Assembly (NCBI GenBank): GCA_963971425.1
Contig: OZ020517.1
Span: forward strand, 622,501-686,500
Length of the DNA: 64,000 nucleotides
DNA from: Bryoerythrophyllum caledonicum
Lineage: Eukaryota; Streptophyta; Bryopsida; Pottiales; Pottiaceae
Direction: 5' to 3'
Shown here: positions 46,123 to 57,800 of the stretch, in pieces
Position numbering within the stretch: position 1 is the stretch's first letter
Layout of the letters: every line of letters begins with the position of its first letter
Translations under genes and position numbers: made by a program
The notes under the pieces: model-generated
Told to the model about the DNA's origin: nothing
Databases searched by the model: none
Seen by the model: the letters and a program-made list of their open reading frames with translations, nothing else

Positions 46123-46354
46123 ACCATAGCCAGGGTTGTTCACCTCCCCCTGGGACGTGTCCGTCCCACCGGTCCGCTCGTCCATCCGTTAAGCCTCATG
46201 TCCGTCCAATAAGAGAATATTTGAGTATATTCAAGCAAATTTTACGAATAATTATAGAATATTTATAGAATATGTCCGTTATTTGTCCGGGACCGACCGG
46301 TCCGTCCGCCAATTTTGGGCCATGTCCGTTCTTATTGACAACCCCGACCATAGC
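46123..46354. mobile_element. hAT-type MITE, 216 bp with 8-bp duplication
   Basis: The element 46,131-46,346 begins CAGGGTTGT and ends ACAACCCCG (complement CGGGGTTGT). It is flanked by identical 8-bp duplications ACCATAGC (46,123-46,130 and 46,347-46,354). CAGGGTTG ends with 8-bp duplications are classic for the hAT superfamily. Inside are several GTCCGTCC/GTCCGTT repeats, likely subterminal binding sites. Confidence 0.88.
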
Positions 46355-46609
46355 AGGGTCGCCAGAAAATAATTCTAAGAAAAAAAAAACATAAAAATTG
46401 AGAAATTCATGAACGAAATGCACAATTTTTTAAAATATCCATAAAATAGAAAATATACAGAGTTATCACACATTAACATTAGATTATCAAAAAAAAATTC
46501 CAAATTGTAAATTCTTTTTTAGAAAAAACAAAAATATGGAAATTCAGTTTTTAAGCACAAAGCTTAGTTTTTCAAAAAAATAATTATTTGTTTGAGGGTG
46601 AACAGCCAG

Positions 46610-47110
46610 CTCAAACGAGGAAGATCATCACAGCAGTCGGCAAGGGAGGCTTTGGGCCAGCGAGGGAGCACATCCAGCGGACGAGGAAGATCATCACAGG
46701 ACGAGGAGCTACAGTGGACACGAAGAGCACGACGAGGATCATCACAGCAGTCGGCAAGGGAGGCTCGGAGCCAGCAAAGGAGCACAACCAGCGGACGAGG
46801 AAGATCATCACAGGACGAGGAGCAGCCAACGAACACGAAGAGAAGGACGAGGAGCTACAGCAGACAAGAAGAGCACGAGGAGGATCATCACAGCAGTCGG
46901 CACAAGGCTCCGGGCCAGCAGGTTTGTGAGCGAGGCTCTGGGCCAGCAGGTTTGTGAGCAAGGCTCCGGGCCAACAGGTTTGTGAGCGAGGTTCTGGGCC
47001 AGCAAGTTTGTGAGCAAGGCTCCGGGCCAGCAAGTTTGTGAGCGAGGCTCTGGGCCAGCAGGTTTGTGAGCGAGGTTCCAGGCCAGCAAGTTTGTGAGCG
47101 AGGCTCCCGC
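46610..47110. repeat. Two tandem arrays: about 115-bp units, then 28-bp units
   Basis: 46,610-46,905 has about 2.5 copies of a 115-base unit built around ACGAGGAAGATCATCACAGC. 46,914-47,110 has seven copies of a 28-base unit, GGCCAGCAGGTTTGTGAGCG plus AGGCTCTG. Gly/Ser/Arg-rich frames across them are repeat translations. The arrays form the left border of the retrotransposon C region. Confidence 0.85.
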
Positions 47111-47295
47111 CAGCGGGCTTATATACGAGGCTCCAGGAGCACCGGCACGAACATGAGGAGGAGCACCAGGTACTCAGGCTCCAGGCCAGCCTTCAACGGA
47201 GGAGCAGCCGTAAGGAGGCTCCAAGCCAACCAAATACACGAACACCAGCAGCCGGGTAAGGAGCCCTACCGCCGTATAAGGAATTCAAGCCAACC

Positions 47296-48120
47296 GTGTT
47301 CAATGGCACCAACCGTGTGAAGGGAGCACCAGCAGTAGGACGAGAAGAGCAAGCCCCAACCCGGTTTTCACGCCTCAAGACCTCCAATCTAGTACCCTCG
47401 GGAAAGAAGGAGATTTGCCCGGTCATTCCCAAGGATTCTCTGGAGCTCACCGAGCTCAAAGAGGATCTCCTTCGCATGGGTTGTCTCTCCTTCATGGATT
47501 TCTGTTGGAGCTTTTGGGTGGGATCCACTGTGTAGGAGATGCGGCAAGATCCCTTGCCGGAACCCGATGGAGATAGCATCCGGGCTTGCCCGGATAGATG
47601 GACCATGGGGAGGTGGCAAGAAGTGTACGGCTTTCCACGACAAGGGGCGGGATGGACAAGTACGAAGAAGGAGGAGTATGCCAAGGGGAGGTTCGGTAAC
47701 AAGGATGCCAAGAACGGTTATACGGTACAAGATTGCACGGACCCCCGCGCCCGACGGGTCTTTGCATTCCTTGTACCAATCTTACACCCCGAGAAACCTA
47801 CCCGAGTGACGGTTACTCTCGCTAACACCATGTATAGTTCCTACCTTGGCAAGAGGGTGGTGAATTGGGCCATCATTGTGAAGGATGTGGTGATCAGGTT
47901 GACTCGGAGTATTCACAATGTCAAACGCGCCCCCCTCTGCCCGTTTTTGATCCACATGTATCACCATTTCAAGGAGACTACTCTGGAGGACATGGCGTAT
48001 GGAACGCAACTGATGATGAAGAAGTTCAAGGGGACTGAGTCAGAAGCTGAACCGGGATCTGAGGGAGGAAGCAGCTCATCACAGTCAGGAGAGCAGGTTG
48101 TACCACCTCCCAAGCCCTAG
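47296..48120 (+). pseudogene. Retroelement accessory ORF (plant transposon-protein-like), one stop
   Basis: Two frames in the same phase, 47,296-47,535 and 47,539-48,120, separated by one TAG (47,533-47,535). The protein contains LRMGCLSFMDFCWSFWVG, RWTMGRWQEVYGF, VTLANTMYSSYLGKRVVNWA and CPFLIHMYHHFKETTLED. This resembles the helical putative-plant-transposon domain of Athila/Tat-type elements (assignment from memory, moderate). A Ser/Glu-rich tail ends the frame. Confidence 0.5.
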
Positions 48121-48243
48121 AGACAGAGACAGGGAGGAGCCCCCTCCACCCGCACCCGCCCAGCCATCCACGACGCAGCCACCGGATAGGCACAACTTGG
48201 AGGCAAGTCTTATCCTGCCTCGGAGCTACTAGAGGCCATTCGC

Positions 48244-48846
48244 GTGTATGTGGAAGATGCGGACCGGACTTTGGGTCAAGCAAGCAACTTGGTGGGTTAC
48301 CCTCCGCGTGAAGGGTTGATCGATGCGATCAAGGAGAAAGTCGGAGGAGCTGGCGATCTCCGCCTCATGGAGCAGAAGGTCAACCGACTCACACTCGAGG
48401 TGACAAAGGTAAGGAGTCGAGCGTTGGAGGCAGAGAGAAGTTGCAAGGCGGCTCTTCTCCAAGCCAATGCCTCGGCGGCAGCATTACAGCAGGTAGACGA
48501 AGCATTACGTTTTCCCGCAGATATGGTACTGAAGGCCAAGATGTTCGATGCTCGATTGGAGAAGGATGACCACATTTCCAGCAAGCGGGTGATTGCCTTC
48601 GTGATGGAGCAAACCGTGAAGGTTGAGACGGCTTATGCCAACATGAGGTTATTGGTGAGCAATCTCACTCACATTCTACCCAAATTTGTGGAAGACTCTG
48701 ACAGTTCCGACAAGGATGGAGACTCGGATTCGGAGACCAACCCGGAGGAGCGTCGCCTCGATGATCACAGCCCACGAAAGGAGAAAGAAGTGGTGGACCT
48801 TGACAGCCCGGATCCGCCCCCTCAACTTGCAAGTTCGAAGGTCTAG
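48244..48846 (+). CDS. Coiled-coil accessory ORF
   Basis: About 200 residues starting MYVEDADRTLGQASNLVG. A long heptad-like region (LMEQKVNRLTLEVTKVRSRA) is followed by an acidic Ser/Asp tail (EDSDSSDKDGDSDSETN). No enzyme motif. It probably continues the accessory protein at 47.3-48.1 kb after a break, as the two always read like one charged, coiled-coil product. A further basic frame, 49,140-49,361, ends with an NLS-like SKKRKRREERKRLEE. Confidence 0.4.
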   Translation: MYVEDADRTLGQASNLVGYPPREGLIDAIKEKVGGAGDLRLMEQKVNRLTLEVTKVRSRALEAERSCKAALLQANASAAALQQVDEALRFPADMVLKAKMFDARLEKDDHISSKRVIAFVMEQTVKVETAYANMRLLVSNLTHILPKFVEDSDSSDKDGDSDSETNPEERRLDDHSPRKEKEVVDLDSPDPPPQLASSKV

Positions 48847-49361
48847 GCATGACCATTTCCTTCGGAGGTCACCACACCAATGCAGAGCGGTTGGAAGGAA
48901 CGCTTGGGTGTTGCGATGGAGCCCCCACTCCCCGTGCATCCTCCCCAGCTGCCACTCGGTGATCCCCGCGCACTACACCGATTGTGGCCCCTTTGCAGAG
49001 CGGGCTTCACATTGGGAAGACCGCAAGTGAGAGTTCCTCTTACTTCTACACTCCAGGACAGATATCCGACCAGGATATCATCATGGGCACCCCGAGTTAG
49101 GTATCGGCCCCTCCAACGCGATCGGGGCCACATCCGGGCATGACTACGATGTCACTCACCCCGGATGGCCCGGATTCTTCCTTGCCTTCAAGGGAAACCG
49201 TGTTGAGGGCAACGACTGGCCAACCCACGCCTTCCACTCATGTGTTCGCGCCATTGGTGGCACTTGCAGCAGCCGCGCCCACCCCGACTTCAAGCCGTGG
49301 TTCCAAGAAGCGCAAGAGGAGGGAGGAGCGGAAGAGACTTGAGGAGCTGGCCCGGAAGTAG

Positions 49362-50922
49362 GCCAGGATCTTGGTTTATAGGTCACTCTTTAGTCCGGGA
49401 TTTGGCCCCCGGTTGACTTTGGTTTTGACTTGGTTTTGCCTTGGATTTTGTATAATAAGTGACCTCTGACGGTGCACGTCGTGTGTAGTGGCAGCACCGC
49501 CGCCAAGAGTAGTTAATATCACCGTTTTTAGTTAGAAGGTATCGTTTGAGTTTGGACTCTTGTGTGAGTCCTTCGCAGTATAAGAGAGGAGTCTCGTGGC
49601 CTCTCTCTTGGCTGCTTGATGTGTGTACTTGCTTTCAGTTTAATTCTAAACCTACGCTCTCAGAGAACCTTCGACGGCTGGAAAGCTCGGATTCTATATG
49701 ACTGTGAGTACCATCTCAAGTAGTCCACTCCTCAAGTCCATACTAACCGTCGAGTCATTGTTTCCTTGTTCCATCAAGTAGAGTTAGTCCGGGTGGATGG
49801 GAATAATAGGTGAGATGGTTAGATGGTTAGTTGGGCGTGACTCTAACTCTGACCCCTTGTGATTGTTTCCTTGTTCCATCAAGTAGAGTTAGTCCGGGTG
49901 GATGGGAATAACAGGTGAGATTATAAGTGGTTAGGGGAGGACGAGGGGGGAGTGACGGGTGCGGAAGGAGTCTTGATATGTCTTGTGTGACCGGTCGGCG
50001 GCAGAATGTCATCGATTGTGAAGATGTACTCTGGATCCCGGATGCATCAACCTTTGGTCAGATAGGTTGATCCATAGGAGCATTACACACCATCAATCCT
50101 TCGTGTTGAGGACGGAGTAGACTGGCTTGACCTAAGGGCAGGAAGCCCAGACCGACTCTAACAGCTCGGATTATCTTGAGAGAAGAAAGGAGATCCAACT
50201 AATCCCTGTGCGCGGTGACCATCGGAGTAATAGGAGGAGGACTTTGTTCCCTGAAGAAAAGGAGTAGGAATCGGGTATTCCCGGGGCTAATAGCTAGGCG
50301 ATCCCACTACGTACTATTCTTTTAGCTGATTCTGAGGTAAAAGAAGGTCTCACAGCTCGAATGGTAGGTAAACCGCGTACTTGCCACAAGAGTAGTGTTA
50401 GTCCTTAAGGCCCAAGCCTTATCCCCTCTTACGGGGGGAACCCAGTGACACCACAACCATCCCAAGTTAGTGAGTAGGAGTGATTGGAGAAACTGTGAGG
50501 AAGAATTGACGTTTACTAAAACTTGTTTGAGTCCGTGAACTGTCGTTCATGGTGATAAAACACTCTCCGGATACGCAAGTATCCCGGAGTATATAACGTA
50601 CATAGTTGTGAAGTCCATGTGGGATCCGGGTTGTGTACAATCCGGGCCATATAGGATCCGGGCCATGTACGATCCGGGCCATGTAGGATCCGGGCCATGT
50701 AAAGCACTTGGGTGGGGCGGTTGGTGTAATTAACGCTCACCCCTTGTAATCTAAATCTTTCTCTCCTTTCTTTGGATGTATATATTGTATAGTTGACATT
50801 GTACAGATCATGGCTTGTTGTTAGTCGTTGTAGTTCTCGACGACTCTCTGTGGGAACGATTACCTTAAGGGTATCTTTGTGTTAAGATGTGAATACTTGC
50901 CAACGCGTACTACGACACAAAG
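49362..50922 (+). repeat. Likely LTR of retrotransposon C
   Basis: Non-coding sequence that ends ACGACACAA directly before a primer-binding site, as a 5' LTR should. It contains a 60-base direct duplication (49,758-49,818 and 49,859-49,921, TTGTTCCATCAAGTAGAGTT) and five tandem copies of a 17-base unit, GGATCCGGGCCATGTA (50,621-50,702). The left border is not defined, because the partner LTR is not in the window. Confidence 0.5.
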
Positions 50923-50940
50923 TGGCGCCGCTGCCGGGGA
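50923..50940 (+). other. Primer-binding site, tRNA-Asp type
   Basis: TGGCGCCGCTGCCGGGGA differs by one base from the site TGGCGCCGTTGCCGGGGA, which is complementary to the 3' end of plant tRNA-Asp and typical of Athila/Tat gypsy elements. Confidence 0.85.
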
Positions 50941-51484
50941 GTCACTTCGCTGAACTCAAAGACTAATAGCATGTCTTGTTGTATATTCTTTCTGAAACTA
51001 ACTTTGTGATCCTTGGATACTTAGCAACTACGAGGCGAAGAGAGAGAACGAGGGAGATAGTGAAGGAGCCCCAACCGTCCATCACGATAGCTTCCAAGTT
51101 TGCTCCACAGCTGCCCGGGCGGCGGTGTCTTTAAGGGGAGCGGCTCAAGTACCTTACTCAAAACTGGCGGACAACGGAGGCCAGGAACTTCATTCTTGGA
51201 ATGGAAACACCGGTGGATGGTATAACATCCGGTGTGCCTGTCCGACCCCAAGTGACTGAAGTCTGTCCAGATCTTGCGAAAGTAGTTGTACCCGCGTTGT
51301 GTCCGTGCCGCGTTCACTACGCACCTGTTCCATGCCCAAGCCGTGTCCGCGCACAGATCCAAGCAGAGATTCGAGCACTCTCTAAGCAAGACAGCTAGTC
51401 GATTAGTATAGCTAGTAGTTGTGACCAATAATCCTAGATCAAAAGATAGACGTAGTGAGTGCCTAGGCAGTACCATGAACCTTC

Positions 51485-53079
51485 ATGAGTCAAGAAGAAC
51501 CTAGCAAAATAGGAGTACGTCGATCCCAACGTAGGAATAGAGGTACGAGACGAGGAAGCCAGCCCTTCCATGTCCAACCTAGTCCTAGGAACACCCTAAC
51601 CCGTAGGCCGAGCAGAGGAGTAAGGGTCGTAAGTCCCCCAGTAGACATCCTGGAAGTACACACTTATGTAGGGAGTGACACGCCACCTCTAACTCCGTCT
51701 TCTGAGCCCTTCCTAGAAAACTTTGAAGTATACCAACTAGGACAAACCACAACCTTTGAATTCGAAGACCAGGAGATCCAAAAAGACGAAGCACCCGTCA
51801 CCATGGCTCGATCCGCGACCCGCCTGAGATATAGCTCGTTCAAATCTAATGGAAAGCAGACGTCGATGAATGGTTCGGGGAGTTCGAGACGATTGCCATG
51901 GCCAACCAGGAAGATGATCCTTCACGACTTCGGATCTTTTCCGGGTTGTTAAAGGGCGAAGCTCTCAATTGGTACCATGGGTTGTCGGACCAAGTGAAGG
52001 CGGATTGGGAGGAGCTCAAGGACCACTTCATCCAAGCTTTCCGCGAATCGGGAGGAGAATCACGTGCTCTAAGTCGGTTGAACAAAATCACCACGAAGGA
52101 TAAAGAGTTGGTTCGCAGGTACAGCCAGAGAGTGAAGAGCCTCATTAAGAAGTGTGCCACGGAGGGAAGTCCGAGATTGCAGAAGGAGTGGTTTGTCGAA
52201 GGCCTTCCCTCGGCCATGGGGTTTGCGATAAGGATGGCCAAACCAACGGCCCTTGCAGAAGCCATAGAAGCGGCCCAAGATTATGAGGACTCCCTTCACT
52301 CGATGAGGAAGACCCATGACAAGTACGCGATCACCGACAAGAAAAAGAAGAAGAAGCCGAAGCGCGACTCGTCTAGTTCAGACGGTAGCTCCTCCAGCTC
52401 ATCCTCAAGCGAATAATCCTTGAGTGATATCCCCGCAAAAACGACCCACTACAAGGATATGTCTCGAGCGGACGAGAGGACTGCGCGGCGACTGAAGGAG
52501 GTCAAAGAATCGAAGGAAGAATCGAAGGAAGTATTGAAGAGCCTCCGAGACACCATGGAGGCAATCAAGGTCAATTTAGCAGCCAACCCGATACCACGAA
52601 GGTCTATACCCACGGTAAGAACCAATGTGTGGTGTACCAAGTGCGGAGAGGCCGGACATGCCAACCGGGAGTGTCCAAAACTCGGACCGAGGAGGGTGCA
52701 CCTTGTCAATACCGATGGAACGACGAGCTTTTGGACCGAGGAAGAGGAAGAGGTATTAGAGGAGGAAGCCCCGGTCTACCAAGTACTTCCCTCATACGGG
52801 CGAGGACGAGGCGTCGTCCCAATCTATCAAGCCACCAACCCACCTTCGCGACAACTCGGGTACAAGCAGGCCTTCCAGCCACCAACATATCCACCTACCA
52901 CCTACCAAGGTGTAGCGCCATTCGCCCCAGCCCCAACGTTGTATCCCCCATACTCCGTTCCAGCAGGTACGCTGGTGTGTTACAATTGTGGTTCTCCATA
53001 TCATTTTGCCAATGTTTGTGACCAGCCGAAGAGAGGAAGACAAGGGGCACCATTGGAGCTACCTTACCAGAACTGCTAA
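51485..53079 (+). pseudogene. gag: Gag of retrotransposon C, frameshifted
   Basis: Frames 51,485-51,952, 51,898-52,416 and 52,420-53,079 together give a gag protein. A basic N-terminus (RRSQRRNRGTRRG) is followed by the gag domain (VDEWFGEFETIAMANQE in the second frame, LLKGEALNWYHG, FIQAFRESGGESRALSRLNK). A Lys/Ser-rich stretch comes next, and then the zinc knuckles CTKCGEAGHANREC and CYNCGSPYHFANVC, with a third (YGHDA) just after a stop. A one-base shift near 51,860 and stops at 52,414-52,416 and 53,077-53,079 break it. Confidence 0.75.
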
Positions 53080-53226
53080 CAGTACGGTCACGACGCACCC
53101 CACTGCCCACAACCGCCGGTACCAAAGGTAACATACAAGTAGGTGGAGACCCCTCCAAGGAACCAGACAGCCCTGAACTATGGCAATACCCGAGGGGTGG
53201 AGAATCCTCCGAAATGACGGGAGGAG

Positions 53227-53843
53227 GTGGAACCGCCAGGCGTTAAGGAGGAGGTAGTGCAGAAGGTTAGTACTCGCAGTTCCACCCGAACCAATCGTCA
53301 CAAGCATAGGAGTAGAGCGTCCCGACCTTTAGCAAGGCCGGTTAGTAGTAGTAGTACATCTAGTTCGGACACCGATCACGGGACCTCCGATCCCGAACCT
53401 TTGGAAGTCGAGCCAACCGTGCAAGAAGAACATCTAGAGACTGGCCCGGATCCACCCCGATCTGGCCCGGATCGTCTCCGGACCACCCCAGAGGTAAGCT
53501 ATCCCAGAGCTAACCAGAGCCCTATAGGAGATCCCTTAGCCGAAGCCGAGAAGGGGGTAAGTACCACCTGCCCGGACATTAGTGCGGAGGTAAGGAGACA
53601 GCTAGTAGCACCTAGAAGGCAGGAAACGAGAACAGGTCGCCAAGTTAGATTTGCGCCCGGTCTCACTATAGGGAAGGAGCCAACTCTCAGAATAGACAAA
53701 TATGACATCCTTCAAGACATTAGGGAATCACAAGCCAACGTGACTATAGGACAACTCCTGCGGGACAACCCCAATTACCAGAAGATAGTCAAGGAAGCTT
53801 GTACTCACTCTAGGCGGCGTAGGATCCGACTTCCTACCGTAGC
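53227..53843 (+). pseudogene. Gag-pol linker of retrotransposon C, cut by E3
   Basis: An Arg/Ser/Pro-rich region is followed by YDILQDIRESQANVTIGQLL and RDNPNYQKIVKEA, the helical segment that precedes protease in Athila/Tat elements. The frame runs into the E3 terminal repeat at 53,844. Protease and pol should lie beyond the right end of E3, outside the window. Confidence 0.65.
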
Positions 53844-53892
53844 GGGGAATGCTATTTTGTGAGCAGTGAGCGGTGAGCGGTGAGTAGTGAGC
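53844..53892 (+). repeat. E3 left terminal repeat with GTGAGCG units
   Basis: GCTATTTTGTGAGCAGTGAG followed by CGGTGAGCGGTGAGTAGTGAGC. Same order as the E2 ends. A duplication cannot be checked without the right end. Confidence 0.8.
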
Positions 53893-53978
53893 AGAAATAA
53901 AATGGGTTTGAGCAGAAAAAAGTGAGTTTAGGGTTAAGTTTACGTGGTTAAGAAATAGTTTTTAGCTTGGGAGAGGGT

Positions 53979-54074
53979 CTATGGCCGTGGATTATTATAC
54001 ACTATAATTGAAACATTGATTTAAAACATAAGGATAAATCATTATAGTTTCATGAAATGCCCTATGACCATGGA
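53979..54074. promoter_or_regulatory. E3 subterminal motif pair
   Basis: CTATGGCCGTGGA (53,979-53,991) and CCTATGACCATGGA (54,061-54,074), shared with both ends of E2. The next 750 bases are A/T-rich with no gene. Confidence 0.55.
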
Positions 54075-54822
54075 TGAAAGGCCTCGCATTCTTATTATTA
54101 GGACAAACCACAGTTTGATGTGTTAGCATGTACTACAGACTATATTGTACGTGAACATTGATTTAGATACTTAGAATTTAGGATTTAGGATTTAGGGTTT
54201 ACAAAATCAAGATTGTATCTGTATTGTACAATTATTACACAACTCTTTAAGAACTACCTTTTCTTGGTTTATCTGCCCGTTTTTAATTTTGATATTTTAT
54301 ATTCAAGAAGTCATGTATCTATTTGCTCATCATACATTAACTCATTTATTTTCTTAGAATGTATTTTAATATGTACGGTTTAGGGTCCTAGCAATATTCC
54401 GTGCGTCATACATTGTACAATCTATTATTCACTCTTGCATTATATGTGGTACTAAATTCTAATTCATTACTCGATGACAAAGTAGAATAACAACCAATAC
54501 TTCAATTTTTAACATCTGCCATTGCAGATTATGTGTAGCCTTGAATTGCATACTTAGCTAGAAGAATAGAATACATATCTGTTTCACAAATTCGTACGCA
54601 GTTACAAATTCAAGTAAGTTCAAAGTTTAGATTCAGGTTTAGTATTTTTCCGTGTCCAAATACCAAATAAGATGGAAACAAACTAAAGGACACGTTTCAA
54701 TATAAAATTGTTCTGGAACAATTAAAACCAATACAAAATCAATATCCAACTCTAGTAGACCCTATTTGGACTAGCAAATAAGATCTTACTGAATCAGAAA
54801 TTAAAATTAATACACCAAACAA

Positions 54823-57800
54823 CTACTCCGTATCATCTGAACTATCCTTGCATCCATTATCAACCTCTGCCTCTGTATCCATATAACAAATAACATCTTT
54901 GTGATACCTCTGCCGTTGACGTGTTGGGGGAGGAGATTTCAATGTTGATTGTATCTCTGCTGTAATTCGAGCCCAAATAGGGAGAGAAAAAGAAGAATCT
55001 GGAGATAAAGGTAGCGGCATAGCTCACAGAGAAACAATGAGGTTTAAGGTTCAAACAAACCGGACACATATTTTGTTAACAACAATGAAAACAAAAGAAT
55101 GTGCTGAACTTACTTACAAGAAGGAATACGACTACTTTTTTGCTTCTTCTGTGGTGGTTCTCCTTGAGTACGTCGCACGTTCTTCCCCTTGTCCATTACC
55201 AATTTCGCGTTTGCCTTTGGGATTAGCGGTGCGAGCAAGGCTTGGAAAATCTCCAAGTCTTCTTCAAAGGCCAATATGTGACGGCCCAATGACTGACACA
55301 CCCGAATAGTTGGTCCTAAAAAATACAGAAAGTTAGAAAAGATAAATTTTTTGTAAGGTATATGAAAAAGTTAAGTATACAATAATATTAAACAAATGCT
55401 TACCCGTAGAGGCATTCCAATCTAAAACAATATCCCCAACTTCTGTGAGGGATTCAAGAATTGTCTTCATGAGATCAACCGCTTTCTCCCGAGCCCCCCG
55501 CCATGGTGAGCCGCCATGCATGAGCTGTGATGCAACGTTCACCGGATTGAACAAGATGTCAAGCTCTCGAAGTGGAGAGCGAACTGAGAATGTCGAGACG
55601 ACGGGAGCATCACAAACAAACAGCTGAACACAGAAGCGCGTCCCTTGAGAAATAACAATACAAGATATTATCAATTAGATAGACATAGGGATGTTCAAGA
55701 CTATAGCTCAGAACTATGAAGACAATATGTTTAGAGCTTACTGTTGCAGAAGGATCTCGAGGCAAAGCTAGAGGAAGCTCATTCAAAGCCCACCAGTCGA
55801 TGAGGACTTTGAAGTCGTATGTAGAAGCACAATCATCAATTTCAAGTTGTAACTCCCTATCATTTGGATGAAGTAGAAGCAACGCAGCGTTGTCATGAAG
55901 ATAGTTGTCAGCGAACTCAAAAATCGTATCAATATAACTCTCCGGCCTCGAATTCCATGAAGGAATGACATCAATGGATTGAGAAATCCCAGGAACTGGC
56001 AAACTCTCAGGAATGTCAGCCACTATAAGATCCAATCCGGTGTGTTTGCAATTTTTGTTTGAAACTGATCGTGATCTACCTGCACCAACCTACAAGCAAA
56101 AAAAATAATGATTGTAAAACAACTGTAGAAATGTGATTCTGCAAAAATTTAAATCAAGAAGGTTAACATAGTCTTACCTTTGAAATAAACTGATGCAGCT
56201 CCTCCCAAAGTTGCGGTGGACCTCCAATTTCTGAAAGAGACTGCATGGTTGAAAACAGTGATATGTTTTTGATGAAACACTCTGATGAGGCAGCTGGCAC
56301 TGGAGCAACGGATGACTCAGAGTATAGAAATTGGCGCTGCTTGCGCTGTTGCACTTCCATCCTTATAACTTCAACATGGCTTGATCCTGCGGCCTGAGAG
56401 GACGCCATTATTGGAGGAGAGTTCCATGCCTGGACCTCATTCCTAAGCATATCTGTTGCATCTGGCATGAATGAAAGATTCTGTGTATCTCTCTCAGCAA
56501 AGGCGGCTGCAACTGCTGCATCTATCTCAGCCTTCTTCGCAACCTCTGCATCTTTAATAAGTTTTTTCTTCTAAGCCTTCGAAAGTCGCTTCTTCTTTCC
56601 CGACGTCTCCTCTTAGACTAGAACTGGTGGGGATGACAACTGCTCCACAATTTCAACCTCTGGCTCTTCCAATGCTGTTGACGTGGGAATCTCTGAAAAA
56701 TCTACAAGGCCTTTAAAGAGGTCTTTCTCAGCATCTGGAACAAAGTTGGCAGAGCATTCCAAATACCATCCACCACCGTGTAATACTTGAGTAGAATACC
56801 TCTTCTTCTGAAGCTCAGTAAAGATGCACAAGTCTGATGAAGGTTGAATCCACGTTGACAGAAATGAAGGGCAAATGGGTTGCTGGAGAGCGTTATGAGG
56901 TATCAGCTCTCTCACAATGTACCTGAAGAGAAGAAATCTGACTTAGATGAGCGACTTAGAATAATAAGATATTAAAACTACAATGAACTAGGATAGTCAC
57001 AAGAGACATACCTGTATAGGAGTCGCTTGATGGCGAGGTCAGCTCCAGGCAACACATCAAACTTTGTATTCTTCTGAAATGGTGGTTTTAACCCTGGATG
57101 CACAATGACCATATACGCCTTCTCCCATAAAACCATGCGCCATTTTTCCACATATTCGGAGGGCTTTTCAACACTTGGGGAAGCGTCCCAATTCACTGAA
57201 ATAGTGCCCGTTGCACAAATTTCTTCAAAATGAGCCATAAATTTGTCCTCCAGCTGACACCATGAATTTGAAAAGTCAGGACTCATACGAAATGATCAAG
57301 ATGCAAAAACTGTCATATAAGTCATTAAAAACTCGTAATTAATTTCAATACCTGTGCCCAAAAAGTTGCACGATTGAGAAAGGAATCAAGAGCGCCATCT
57401 TTGATTTGCGAGGCTGGAAACTGGAATGCCGATCTCACCATTGCTGGAGAGTTCCAAAAATGCAGCCACCTTGCTTTAAAACGAGGCTCCACCGCTGCCG
57501 TTGCCAACTTTTATAACTTTTCGATGGTCATTTCAGTCTTTTTTAAATGACTGAAATGAAAATTAATCTGCCAAAAGTAACGAAGGAAAAATTAGCTCAC
57601 TATGTATTAACAAAAATGATTCTAATAAATTCTAATCATGATTTATATTTCAAACAAATTATGTTCATTATTGTGTACCTCATGAAAGAAGTCATCGCCG
57701 TTCTTGGGATTGGCGACTGCAAGGTACTTTTGAAAGTCCTTGCCCTTAATTGCCTTCACGGTGTTGGCTGCAGCATTGCTCATGACATTCCACACTCCTT

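Noticed and set aside
46564..47089. Leu/Ala/Ser-rich ORFs on the minus strand
   Set aside because: Translations of the 28-bp and 115-bp tandem repeats.
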